Below, one piece after another: positions 1 to 11,500 of a DNA stretch of 64,000 nt; positions within the stretch are counted from its first letter, which is position 1; the number at the start of each line of letters is the position of its first letter. Made by a program: the position numbers and the translations under genes. The notes under the pieces are model-generated. The model was not told where the DNA came from. It saw nothing but the letters and a program-made list of their open reading frames with translations, and did not search any database. Source of the stretch: Hetaerina americana (taxonomy: Eukaryota > Arthropoda > Insecta > Odonata > Calopterygidae); contig JAKTNV010000063.1 of NCBI GenBank assembly GCA_022747635.1, positions 2,108,001 to 2,172,000 of the forward strand, given 5' to 3'.

Positions 1-385
1 ACATCCATTTAAAGTCTAGAGTGATTCAGCAACAACAAAGAGACTTGAAAATACCTCCCGAATTGGCAACAAAAGAATGGAATAAAGCTATCCTGCCTTG
101 TCATAGCCTCAAATAAACACCACATGACAGCAATCAAAAGGTAATTTGGGAAAACATGAAATATCCATGCACTAATGGAAATATGGAATTGCTTTGACAT
201 GTATACGACAGGAAAACCAAGTTGAAGCATTAATCTAAGTAATTTCATGTAATTGGAAACAAAAGAAAAGTCTCAAATAAAACAAAAGCTCTTGGGGGAT
301 TTATGTGAATGAGCTTTCATTGGAAAACATGTGGGAAATAGAGTGATAGTACCTATCCCATCTTTCCTCGTCCAACGCCAACATT
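1..385. other. Downstream flank of IBA57, no supported gene
   Basis: AT-rich sequence 3' of IBA57. It probably contains the IBA57 3' UTR, but I see no canonical AATAAA on the minus strand. A 79-codon hydrophobic open frame on the minus strand (9-248) has no recognisable domain and no convincing splice signals, so I do not call it a gene. Confidence 0.4.
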
Positions 386-1483
386 TCAAGAGCTCCCTTT
401 GGATTTGAGTTCCTTGGGTGCTTCCTCCGGCCACCAAAACGGTTTCTCAGTCTTCACTTCTGACTCACCCAATTTCAAACTAGGTGCTCTCAGCACTTCT
501 GCCACTCTAAGCAAACCCAATCCCACACACTTGCCCCCAACATCCGTCACTCCCCGTAATTTACCTACAACTTTACTCGTGGACGTGTCAACGATGGAAG
601 CTTCAGACATCTGAACGAAACTATTGGGAAGACTCAAGGGCATTAGTCTCTTCCTAACTACTCCGGTGTGATGAGTTCTTGCGGTTAACTCTTGCCCAAC
701 GTAACAACCTTTGTGAAAGCTAACTCCATGGAGATAATCGCAATTGGCTTCCAAAGGAAAGCTGTTACCAGGAGGTATATCATTCATTCCTTCACCTACT
801 CCGAGACGATAACGGTGAACCCTATAATGACCAGATTCCAAAATCTGCACATTTGCAGTTTTATTAAAATCTCCTTTGGGACACAAAATTCTAACCCCGA
901 GCGAATGCAGCCTAGGATCACGAAAAGCCAAGCTTCCCTGACTTTTAATTTCCTCGAATAAATATGAGCTTGCTCTCTCCGATTCAGCAACATCAGGACA
1001 GAATTTAACCCACACGTCCAATTCATCGCTTATCTGTGAAATATCAACTCTTTTCCTGAGCTTATATAATTTTAAATGTTTGAGTAATGTAGCTGACATT
1101 TCTGAATCACACTCAACATAAAATATATCAGTCAGTTCGTCATTCTTATTTTTCGTCAAGACCCTGTATATGATGCTGTCGAGAATTACTCTTCCTCGGG
1201 CATCAAGAAACATACAGTACATGGCCCTCAAATGCTGCCTCCCTTCTTTGGTTGATACAGGATCGTCACTTAAGTGCTTCATATCGTTGGTAATAAGTCC
1301 CTGTAGATAGTCCACTGCATCACTACCAGATACACGGACTATGCTTCGGTTGGAAAGGCATTCGGCTGATAAACTTACATTAGAACAAATATACCTCGCC
1401 CTTTGTGATAATTGGTAACTCGAGATGTTTTTCAAAGACCTTATAAGAAGGCGAGGCAAACGCCATCCATGAGCTCGAAGCAT
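386..1483 (-). CDS. IBA57: IBA57 homolog, mitochondrial iron-sulfur cluster assembly factor (CAF17/YgfZ family)
   Basis: The 365-codon frame is uninterrupted and has the usual length of animal IBA57 (about 350 residues). The family is a folate-fold (GcvT-related) protein that works with ISCA1/ISCA2 in the mitochondrial matrix to mature [4Fe-4S] proteins such as lipoate synthase and aconitase. The family signature KGCYVGQELTAR lies at residues 258-269 and includes the conserved cysteine C260. The N-terminal folate-fold start is also typical: an LSNRSIVRVSG stretch (43-53) followed by DYLQGLITND (58-67). The first ~30 residues are rich in Arg, Leu and Ser with almost no acidic residues, as expected of a mitochondrial targeting sequence. 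The frame ends with the family's PFWWP motif (348-352) and a short tail. No intron is needed from start to stop. The Met at 1483 is chosen because it precedes the targeting-like segment. The gene is divergent from the fermitin exon to its right. Identification is by motif; orthology is inferred. Confidence 0.95.
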   Translation of the reverse strand: MLRAHGWRLPRLLIRSLKNISSYQLSQRARYICSNVSLSAECLSNRSIVRVSGSDAVDYLQGLITNDMKHLSDDPVSTKEGRQHLRAMYCMFLDARGRVILDSIIYRVLTKNKNDELTDIFYVECDSEMSATLLKHLKLYKLRKRVDISQISDELDVWVKFCPDVAESERASSYLFEEIKSQGSLAFRDPRLHSLGVRILCPKGDFNKTANVQILESGHYRVHRYRLGVGEGMNDIPPGNSFPLEANCDYLHGVSFHKGCYVGQELTARTHHTGVVRKRLMPLSLPNSFVQMSEASIVDTSTSKVVGKLRGVTDVGGKCVGLGLLRVAEVLRAPSLKLGESEVKTEKPFWWPEEAPKELKSKGSS

Positions 1484-3046
1484 ATTCGCCTAAAAAATAA
1501 AGCATGGGACACTATTAGAGAAGTTGAAATTAGAAAGTTAACATGTATGGTGAAGCATTGCATAAGTATTATACAGCAAGAATTTTGTACGGCTATATTA
1601 ACTAATAATTGCGTATTGAAGCTAGGTTAGCACTATCAGATACAAGAACATACGTATTTAAAACACCTGTGAGAAATTTTGTTTACATCGAACATATGGT
1701 CAACACGACCGGCTGTAAAGTGCTGCCATCACACATAATTTCTTTCTGTATCCAGGTGCAATTTGTAATTCGAAAGAAAATAACTTTGAATTTCTTTTTG
1801 AAGATTTAATCTATATAATTAATTAACATACCCTCGCCTTAAATACAGTAAAATACTATCGATATTGAAATGTTAAATACTCTGATATTACCTCGCATGG
1901 CGATGCCCTCTAACGTCGATTGCTGTAACAAGTGACAATTGAGCTATTATTTTAATGAATAGAAATCTCATTGAAGCGCAATATATTAAGTATTCTTTCA
2001 CTACACTTTACAAAAACCATTTCCTGTCATTAATTGACAGTGATAATACACAAGTAAAGGTAAACCCTTGAATAACGCCAAAAGAGCGTAAGTTTTGCCC
2101 ACCAATAGAATGTGAGCTTGTATCTCACGTTGCCCCCGTTCCCATATACGGGCATTGCCAACTTCACTGTGCGTTCGTCAGCGCCGCAGAGGACAAGTCC
2201 CTCGGGAAACCAGTGCCCCGTCTCTGTGTGTGCTTGCTGAGACCTTTTATTTCTCTCCTTTGTTTCCCTGGAAGTTTACATGTTCTCATGTTGTGTGCGG
2301 GGGTTAATGTGTGACCACGTAGTTAGATGACATTACCGTATTCATGGACGTAGAAACTTAGTTACTTTTTACTTCACTTTGTTTTTAAATGAAGTGCTAA
2401 CAGTGAAGGATTTCGGGTGAACCGGATACCTACTTGGAATCATACGTAAGTTCGTCATACTACATATAAATGTTGTTTTTGCAAAAAAATAATAGGTTAT
2501 CGTATATTCTTATATACATGCGAAGATAGTTGAGTGTTTACTTCTGTTTGTAAATAACTTGGCGGGAGTCGGGTGGGCGTCCTGTGAGTGAGGTAGTGAG
2601 GCATTGGTCGGGTAAACGGTGTCACTGGAACAGACCAGACGCCCACGGGCTACCGGTAATATGTTTTTCGTGGGTTCTGACGGTTGATTTATGCATTTAA
2701 GCCCAAGGGAAGGGCATCTAAAATTTCATACTGCCATTGAATATTAAAAGATGCGATCATGCTCTTTGTCATCTCACTCGAATCTCGTCCCTTGCACTGC
2801 ATTACGAAATAATAGTGTATAGTCGCCCATATGGTTTTGCTCGTATTGGCCATCCTCATTGCACCTGCATCTTTGTGACTGAATATTTACAGTCGACCGA
2901 ACCTTAACGACAGGGTTCTTGTAGTCACAAGTTTCCTCTCGGAGTAAACTTCTCGTCATTGAATAGCCGAGGAAGAAATAATACATCCAAGTGCTAAAAG
3001 AAGGATTTACCATTCTGGATCTAATTCGAAGTCTCCTTCGCTTCAG
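1484..3046. promoter_or_regulatory. Divergent intergenic region between IBA57 and fermitin
   Basis: About 1.6 kb separates the two start codons, which face away from each other. A CCAAT box lies at 2102-2106 inside a moderately GC-rich stretch (about 2050-2250). At 2446 there is a good splice donor (TAC|GTAAGT), which could end a non-coding first exon of fermitin. A matching acceptor with a pyrimidine-rich tract ends at 3046, just before the coding exon. A bidirectional promoter and this 5' UTR splice are inferences from spacing and motifs; no transcript evidence is available here. Confidence 0.45.
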
Positions 3047-3092
3047 GGGACGTCTACACCGCGAGGTTGTCTGTAAATAGCACGGCTTCAAG

Positions 3093-3234
3093 ATGATGGC
3101 CGATGGCTATTTGGTTGGTGATGGCTCCTGGAATCTTCGGGTTCACGTCACCGACCTGCAGGTGGAGAGGACACTGCGGGTCAAGGGTGACTTGCACATT
3201 GGGGGTGTTATGCTGAAACTCGTGGAAGATTTGG
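3093..3234 (+). CDS. FERMT: Fermitin/kindlin, first coding exon (partial gene)
   Basis: The 47 complete codons starting at 3093 encode the F0 domain start of kindlin: [20 protein letters not shown] (residues 9-28), then an [19 protein letters not shown] stretch (29-47). Kindlins are cytoplasmic FERM-PH adaptors that bind beta-integrin tails and, with talin, activate integrins at adhesion sites. The frame stays open past 3234, but homology stops exactly at a consensus donor (G|GTAAGT at 3235), so the exon ends in phase 1 (one base of the next codon). Two Met codons open the exon; I use the first. A splice acceptor ends at 3046, so the exon probably begins at 3047 with 46 nt of 5' UTR. No following exon (expected to start near the family's DWSDHALWWP motif) was found downstream, so only the first ~47 residues of a ~700-residue protein are present. 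Which fermitin paralogue it is cannot be told. Confidence 0.88.
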
Positions 3235-5399
3235 GTAAGTACTCGCTATTTTATATTGGCATTGTTTTTTCAGGTACTGTCTTGTTTGATGTGTCCGACT
3301 GCGTTGCAACGTTCACCGCATGTTTATAGTGTTTTTAGTGCTATTGCTATCACGAATGAGTGCCTGATTGAGACAATTTTTAGTAGTTAGACCAAACCGT
3401 GTATTTGGTTGTGTTAATATTATTAAGGTTGCGAGTAACGGCGAGTTGCGAGTTCGTATACTCGCATGGTCTGGGCCCACGAAGTGAACCTCTTTCATGT
3501 GGTTTTCTGTTTCATTTCGGGAGCTTTTGAATGTTGAAATTCCAGGACATGTCGTCCACAACTTGTGTGATTTACAACTTGGCCTAATGACATCTATTGT
3601 ATCTTACCCGACGCTTTTGTGTGTTGCCGTTGCAGTGAGCGTCCTTGATGTAGATGTGTATAGTTTAGTGACTATGTGATGATTATGCAATAGAACTGAT
3701 TTCGCGCCTTCAGAACGAACTCTTCTCGTATCTTAATATTTATAGTCACGTGAAAACACGGAATGACAGTACAAGTTTCTGAGAACTTGGAAGACATTGC
3801 CTATAATTCCTAAAACCTCGTAATACTATATATACACGTATAACAACGTATCAAGGTTGCAGGGCGCTGCCGTAGTTTCCAGTTGTGAGCGGAATTCATT
3901 TCGCACGAAGGTTTCATTCTCATTAATTGCTATGTAAGTATGTTCACGCTGGTTTGGGAAGTATTCGCCCAAAGCTGTAGTGGGAGCTGCGTTTCCCGCA
4001 TGTGCATTTGGAGCAGTCTTCGGAACCAGATTAACCAGAGCGGGTTGCTTGATAATGTTTATCTTTTATGTTAGGCCCAGGCGGTTTACCCAACATTGTT
4101 TATTGTTATATGTACTCCACCAAATCGTTAATTATGAATATTCCAGTAAAATACTATACTTACATGATCACCCCGATGTACCGCTGTAGTGGCGGGTGTT
4201 GGAATACTGGCTTTAGTCAATGATATTTATCGCTTTGTTTTTAATCCGAAAGTCTGAAACGCGAAAAGTGTAGTATTTTGATAAATTCTCTCCTCAGTTT
4301 TCTGGCACCTTTCTCTTCTCTCTGCATTTTTTGTTGGTGCCACCATTTGTTATCACACATTCTTCTATTCTATTGGAAATGTAATGCACGTAAAAGATGA
4401 AACATGAAATTCCCGCATGGCAGTAACCATTGTCCTCTCGTAGTCTTTCTATTTTCGTCTGATACCATTGTCCTCTCTAAGTCGTGATTTTTTTCGGCTG
4501 ATAGTGTTTTCTGACTTGCACAACATGAGCCGGTCAATTATAAAACTTACTTGAACTGCGTGTACCATTCATTAATATTCATGTATGTATTTGGGACTGT
4601 GAGCTGCCGAACACATGTTTACTATGGCCGATTTTCCTCCAATTTCTTTATTTTATAAGTTTGTATCACATAATTCGTGCAGAAATTATGATGTCTGGCA
4701 AACTGGCTAAAGCAATTTAGGCATTTCGTTTTGGGCGACCTTGAAAGGTCGCGCCACTAGCGCTAATTGAAAAGTCAAATAAGGGGGTCGGAAATATTTG
4801 CGTGAAAACGAATAATGGGCGGCACAACAGTATGGCCCGACTCTGTCTCATCTCTTGGTTTCGCCTCGCTGTCCGCTAGTTTTTCCTTGCCAAAGCAGTC
4901 TTACATGCTTGTGTTTCATTCGTGCATTGAGCGGTGAATGATCGTGTAGTGATGGCCGGCCATGATTTTTAATTGGACGCTTCCGAGTTCATTGCGAAAA
5001 ACCGCGGAGGCATTTTTCTCGTGAGAGTTACATTGTTTTGTTATGTGTATCTTTTTTCATGGCCAAAGTTTTTGATTTGACCTGTAGTATTATCGTAAAA
5101 TATTTGTGGGCGCGCGCTAAAATAAAACAACCATCCGTTGAGTTATGTTTTAAACTGTCTATTATACTAGCTAATGTAATTTAATTTCTTTCGGGCTCTT
5201 CTTAAATAAAAACAATTCACTTATTTCTCCGCCATATTACGGGTGCATTTATGTTCATCATAAAAGAATAATTCGAGCCGCTAGGAGTACGTGTAGGTGA
5301 GGCGGAGAAGACGCGGGCCGCAGATACACGCGGACGTGCTATAGAAGTGAGGAACAAAAAGATACTTGCGCGTTGAAAGTAAATATGAAAGCAGAACGT
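3235..5399. other. Start of putative fermitin intron, no gene seen
   Basis: AT-rich sequence after the donor at 3235. Open frames here are short, not conserved, and lack family motifs. No repeat copy was recognised. Confidence 0.5.
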
Positions 5400-5745
5400 T
5401 GTTAGGATAAACTTAGTGCCGTATCAAAAATATTGGGGCAGCTAGGGTGAGAATCACTCCCGGAGCGAAGATTAAATTACGGATGCAATTACCTCTTGCA
5501 TAAATTGGAAGGATTAACTCTTTAGGAATAATGTTGATAATGTTATATTACCCCATAGTTCTACTGTAGGTGAAATCATGTCAATAAAATTATAGATTTT
5601 AAATGTGCACCTGATAGATTTAAGATTATTTTTTTCCACGAAAGTGATCAGAATAACGTTGTTCGACCGCACTAGAGGGGAAAATATTCGGGTTAAAATT
5701 AGTCTGCTCTGATTCATCCCCTGCCACCCACCCTAGCAGTGGCTT
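5400..5745 (+). mobile_element. CR1-like LINE family 2, 3' end fragment
   Basis: This stretch aligns by eye to three other copies in the window (21,731-22,065 minus, 47,630-47,930 plus, 61,175-61,740 minus). Shared parts include the C-terminal coding remnant, a TTCGACCGC-type stretch and the terminal stem-loop. The A/T-rich tail (AAATAAAATAATAAATAAAA-like) that follows about 5,750 marks the 3' end of the sense strand. It is 5'-truncated and has many stops, so it is an old copy. It is one of the few LINE pieces here in sense orientation to fermitin. Confidence 0.75.
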
Positions 5746-6640
5746 GAAGGGCACTAAAAATAAAATAATAAATAAAACAATAAAAGATCTCGTCGGTAGT
5801 GATCAGCCAAACTTACTTAAAAGAATAGAAACTTAACCAAATCAAGCAAAAGCCATATGTGTGTTTTTTCAAATGACAACTATACATTTTAATGTTGTTA
5901 GTAACTGTTTTGAAGGTACCTCAATCAAACGACAACGTACTTATTATTCACCAAAAACTGTGGTTTTTCTGGTTCCGTATCGTCTGGGACAAGAAGTCCT
6001 CCTCCTCCAATAATATTCCAATGCGTGATGCAGTACACTAGCTATTAGGCTTATTTTTAGTAATGCGTTGTCTCTCCAATAAATACGCGAACTGGTGAAA
6101 TCTGGCGGCCATGACGCGGACTCTAAATGTAATGAGGGGACATCACTGCGAAGGTGTGGAAGACACAATAAAGCAAGAAACGACGAGACCACTAAAAAAG
6201 CCTAACTGCCGAGGACTTCCAAGGGTGTTCCACGAAAAAGAAGATGGGATAAGTGCATGGCAACGAATGGAGAGTACCTTGAAGTGGATAAAATCGATGT
6301 AGACTAAATTTTGCGAAATAAAATTTATATGTCCTCAGTTTCTGTATTTCTTGGACAGATCTCGTAGGTGACATCTACGGTCTCCTATAAAACCAGTCTT
6401 TGGGTGAGGACTTTTGAATTTGGTGACACATATTTGCCGAAAACTGGATGCCTACTTTCCCCACCATACGGCCGAGTTGAGTTCTCTTTTTAAGGAGAAT
6501 ACAAGTATTCCTCATCGTACGCAAGTGGGTTTCGGAATTTTATGGACATGAAGATGGACTTCTTATAAATAATTTGTAAATTTTACTTTTTCGCTCGCGC
6601 GCAAAAGATGACCAGATTCCTCGTGCTACGGAGGCACGCA
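5746..6640. other. Unannotated stretch
   Basis: AT-rich sequence with short random frames. No repeat family, gene or RNA was recognised. Confidence 0.4.
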
Positions 6641-6645
6641 CGCTC

Positions 6646-6910
6646 TTCGAGAACAACGGAATCATTTACGAAAGGCGACCTTTGAGCGCGAAAGCCATCT
6701 GCTGCTCCATCGAACACTTCCGGTTTGCTTTTCCCACTTCCCAAACGAAGCGTTTTCGTCGTTTCGTAAACATCGCTTTGAAGTCACACTCATTTTGCTT
6801 GCAGTTTTGAAAATTCTTTCACCAGACCAGACCAGAACCCCATTTTGTCTGGGCGTTTACCCTATCTTATAAAACTGCTTCGGTGCGACATCGTTCACCC
6901 CTTCAGTTGT
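6646..6910 (+). promoter_or_regulatory. Candidate core promoter with heat-shock-element-like pairs
   Basis: A TATAAAA box at 6868-6874 is followed 29 bases later by an initiator-like TTCACC (A at 6897), with a second TTCAGTT a few bases on. Upstream are two perfect heat-shock-factor half-site pairs: TTCGAGAA at 6646-6653 and GAAAATTC at 6809-6816. A purine-rich stretch reading as a possible 5' UTR follows, with GTAAGT-like sequence near 6957-6962. No open reading frame that I recognise follows. It may be a promoter for a non-coding or unannotated transcript, or a chance match. Confidence 0.3.
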
Positions 6911-8515
6911 AGTGGTTGTACAATATGCACATAGGATATAATAACGAACGAAAGTGTAAGTGACGAACGTGTACCTTTCCAGTGTTAGTGAAGGAGAAGT
7001 TGAAAGAAAGACCACTAGTGGGTTGGCAATTGGCCGTAAATTAAGAAGAGAAATTTAATTAAATTACCTTAAATTAAGGGCTGGAACATGTTGCCCATTA
7101 ACACGTCAACACGACGTAACATATTTACTAATCCTAAATCTTTTAAAATTAAACATAAAACTATAACTCTGGTCTACAAACTACTTTTTTTCTGTTTTGC
7201 ATAAAAATATTTATACTATATATATTTTTTTAACTTTAGCTTTTTTTCAATCTTTTATCATTTTTTTCTGTCTTTTCTTTTCTTTATTTTATTTATTATT
7301 ATTGTCACGGGCGCGGGTAGCCTTAAAAAATTCTGCCGTCATCACGTGATTCCACCCACAGTTCGATTTCTGGGAAAAGGGTTTGAATTTTGAGGTGTTG
7401 CTTCGTTATCATCAGATATTAATTTCGACTTGTTTATATCCTGAACACGCTTCAGTTAAAAACAGCCGTGATACGTCGAGACGTGGAGCTTCGCCTGCAT
7501 GCAACTCGACCTGCTGACACCCAGAAAATCCATTGCCGTCGAAGGTCAGCGATTGAACTGCCTGTTGACGCATAGGGGCAGAATACCCTTGAACTCAAAG
7601 TCACAGGGATAGTTTGGGAACCCACACAGATAGATTTGAAAAATAAATTCACAATTCTCGATCACAATAGGAGAAAGCATTGAAGACGTAATGAAAGTGC
7701 ACGAATATGAAACTGCCATTCACTCGTGTTCTAAGTGTACATGGTCACATCGTTGATTTCCCCTTGGCGGGTCGTTTGGTAACACCCTTGGTGTGTGTGT
7801 GTGTGTGTGTACACCCCTGTGGCTGAGTTCAAGAGTATTTGTCTCCTGTGCTTGAGCGTGAGGAGAATTGACGGATGGGCGGGCGGCCATTGATTTCCGA
7901 GCGTCAGCGGGAATGAAGGCGACCGACGTGCTTGGCTTCACCGTCTAGCAGCGCCCAACTCCACGCTTCCTTTCATCAGGATCCCCCTCCTCCCGTTTCA
8001 GTCGACGAGATGTAACATCTTGTCGAATCATCTGGCACGCACCCCGTGACAAGTGAAACCATTTAGGACCTCCGCGATTTACTTTCGTGTGGCGCTGAAC
8101 ACATGCCCCCCCTTCACCTTAAACTGTCGCCGTGTTTCAGAAGCGCCTTTATCACCGGAACGTGGCCTTAAATTGCGACGCATATTTGTTTGCCGAATCA
8201 CTACAATGGGGTGTAACTTGCGCAAGGCGATCGCAATGCAAGTTGATGATATTTAGTGGAAACATCTTCAGTCGATCATCCATCTGCGAGAGTTATCGCT
8301 TCTTCGAAACTGCTCGTGTTCATTCATTAATTTGGAGCATTCAGAACGAGCATTATTTAGATCATCTTTTCAGTGGAATCTCGTTTTGGATTTTTGAGGC
8401 GTGTATAGAAAATGACGCTCCTATTGTTTATTTGGAATCCTATGTTTGTTGACGCTTTTGCCATGGACGTATAACTGGGAGCAATAACAAACAAGTGAAA
8501 AACGAAAGGTTTTGA
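6911..8515. other. Unannotated stretch
   Basis: No gene recognised. The sequence around 7190-7300 is very T-rich. A (GT)10 tract is listed separately. The open frames at 7452-7941 and 8053-8452 have no protein family features. Confidence 0.4.
7791..7810. repeat. (GT)n microsatellite
   Basis: Ten uninterrupted GT units. Confidence 0.95.
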
Positions 8516-11500
8516 ATACATCTACATCTACATAATACCCCGCAAGCCGCCGCAAGGGCGTGTGGCGGGGGGTGTTAGGTCACCAACCGTAAAAAAGAAA
8601 AATACCACATGCAAAAAAAACAACACGGAAAATTACACCCACAGCAGCGCACACACTCATGCAAAAATCCCTTCATCCAATACTCATGCAAACACATATA
8701 CCGCAAAACAACTATAAAACTGCACCCCATGATGCGGCACGAAAGCCATCCTACAACACGGAAGCCAGGACACAACAAGCAAGAAATTGAAACACCACAT
8801 GAAAATGCACCACGAAACACTCTGCCCCAAAGAGTCTTTAAAAGGCAGGGAATGCGACCCAACGTTGCAGGTAGCAGGAATTTCCCCCCGCGGAGAGGGA
8901 CGAGGGATTGAAATGGAAACTTAAAAACAGATGAACAGAACATGAATGAGGTCATTCGGGAAGAATGTGTTAATATAACAAAACACATAAGGTTAGTGGA
9001 AGAGCATGCATTTAAATACAACTAATAATTTTTTGGACGCTGAGGGTGGCAAGTGGAATTTTTGCTATCTATAACCCTGCAGTTGCTATCCCGTATTGTC
9101 CGTGGGAAGAAGGAGTCCTTGAGTCGGCTAGTTCTGGCATCTATTTCCCGAATTTTATATGCATGATCCAAGCGACCAATGTATGTAGGAGTACGAATAA
9201 TTTGCGAGACCTCGGTGCTGAAACATGCGGATCTAAATTTATTTAATAATTTCAATCTTGCATTGAATCGTCTCTCAGCCAATGATTCCCACCCCAAATC
9301 CATGAGCATTTCGGTGACGCTTTGCGTTTTATCGTAGGAATTTTTTACAAAACGGGCTGCCCGGCGTTGAACCTTCTCAATTTCCCGAATGAGGCCTTTT
9401 TCACTCGGATCCCACACGCTGCATGCGTATTCTAAATGAGGCCTTACAAGAGCGTGGTAACAACGTTCCTTGACCTTCGAGTCACTTTTTCCGACAATGC
9501 GTCTAATGAATCCCAATCTTTTATATGCTTGACCGCAGACTTTACGTATGTGAGTCCCCCAAGTTAAGTCTTTTGTGAATGTGACACCTGGGTATTTTAC
9601 CGTATCAACTACTGCCAGGTCACCTCCAGCTAATTTGTAAGCAAATCCCGTTGATCTTTTAAAGAAATTTACCACTGAACATTTATTATAATTTAGAGTC
9701 AATCCCCAGTTAGAACACCATTTAGTAATGCAACCTAAATCCTGCTCTAGAATAAAACGATCCTCATCCCCAGATATCTCCCGATAGATCACCGTGTCAT
9801 CCGCGAACATCCTAATTTTACTTTTCACTTCGCGGTTCAAATCGTTAACAAAAATCAAGAAAAGCAACGGCCCGATCACACTTCCCTGAGGTACCCCCGA
9901 CGTGACTCGAACGCTGTCGGAACTAGCGCCATCAAGGACTACCCTCTGTTCCCGCTCCGAAAGAAAATCTTTAACCCAACTTATGGCGCCCTTGTTTATA
10001 CCCGCGACCTTTAATTTATGAATGAGTTTACCATGTGGGACCTTATCAAATGCCTTTTGAAAATCTAAGAAGATGGCATCCACTTGCCTACCTCTCTCAC
10101 CCGATAAAAGTAAATCATGTGTAAATAATCCTAATTGGGTTTCGCAGGAGCGGGTTTTCCTGAATCCGTGTTGATTGTCACTTAAAAAGTTAATATTGTC
10201 AAGGTGTCTCATTATTGAACTGACAATTATGTGCTCTAAGATTTTGCAACAGATAGAAGTGAGAGATATAGGTCTGTAATTACTGGGATCCTCCCTGTCA
10301 CCACCTTTAAAAATAGGCGTTATTTGCGCGGTTTTCCAAATCTTAGGTACTTTGCACTCTGTGAGGGATTTGTTAAATATAAATTCAAGGTACGGGGCAA
10401 TGTTTGGAGCTAAATGTTTTATCACCCTAGCTGGTATATTTTCGGGACCCGGGGATTTGTTGGGTTTAATCTCGTTAAGCAATTTTAGAATTCCTTGTTG
10501 GTCCACTGTTATTTTTTCCATGGGTGGAGTATGTATTGTTTCTTGGAGATATGCGGTGGCAACATCATTCGAGAAAACGCTTTGGAAGAATGAATTTAAG
10601 ATGTTAGCTTTATCCTCACTGTCTGTATGAATTATATTGCTACAATCCCTTAAGCAAGGCACGGTTTGTTTACTCCCATTTACTTCCCTAACATATGACC
10701 AGAAAGCTTTGGGGTCAGTGTCCAAGTGCTCGCAAAGTAATTTGCGTTTAAAGTCCAGTAAAGCGCTACGTAATTGTGTTTTGGTTTCAACTTTGGAGGA
10801 TCTATATGTGTCCCATAATTGTTTATTCTCAGGGGATGATGTGTTCACGCCTGCCCTCTTTACCCTAGAGTGTAGCATTCTCTGCTTTCGAAGGGCTTTT
10901 CTAACGTCTTTATTGTACCACCTGGGGTCGCGATTTGCTTTAACGTATTTTATAGGTATGAAATCTACGATTCCTTTTTGCATGATATTGACAAATTCTG
11001 TCCAAGTTTCTTCCACGTTGACATGACTTAAGCGGGTTTTGAACTCGGGTAGTGAAGAGTTTAATTGATTGGCAAAAGATTCAAAGTCTGCTTTATGGTA
11101 ATTATAAATTTTTCTTTTTGGTTTAACAATCATTTTTATTTCTATGTCCAAGTGGACATTAATTGCTTTATGGTCACTCAAGCCCTCATCAGTTGATACA
11201 CTAATAATACGTTCAGGCGTGTTTGTAAGAAATAGATCCAATATGTTCTTTCCACGGGTGGGCATGCGTACTGCTTGATTGAGGGAGTTTCTTTGAACCA
11301 ATTTTATCATGGAATTGCAAGATTCGCGATCGCGGGTCCCAGATTTAACGATATTGTTGTCCCAATCTATACCAGGGAGATTAAAGTCGCCACCAATTAT
11401 GTTTATGCTGTTATTATATTTACGTGTAAAATTGTAAATTTGATCGTTGAGGGTGTGAAGTGTTTTCAAATCTGAGTCTGGAGGTCTGTAGAAAGAGCAT

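Noticed and set aside
9..248. 79-codon hydrophobic frame at the window edge
   Set aside because: No recognisable family, no clear splice sites; may be chance in AT-rich DNA.
399..1630. Plus-strand and minor minus-strand frames over IBA57
   Set aside because: Shadows of the IBA57 coding frame in other registers.
8575..9021. A 148-codon minus-strand frame rich in Cys and Phe
   Set aside because: It lies entirely in the 3' UTR of the CR1-like element and includes its terminal stem-loop; no family features.
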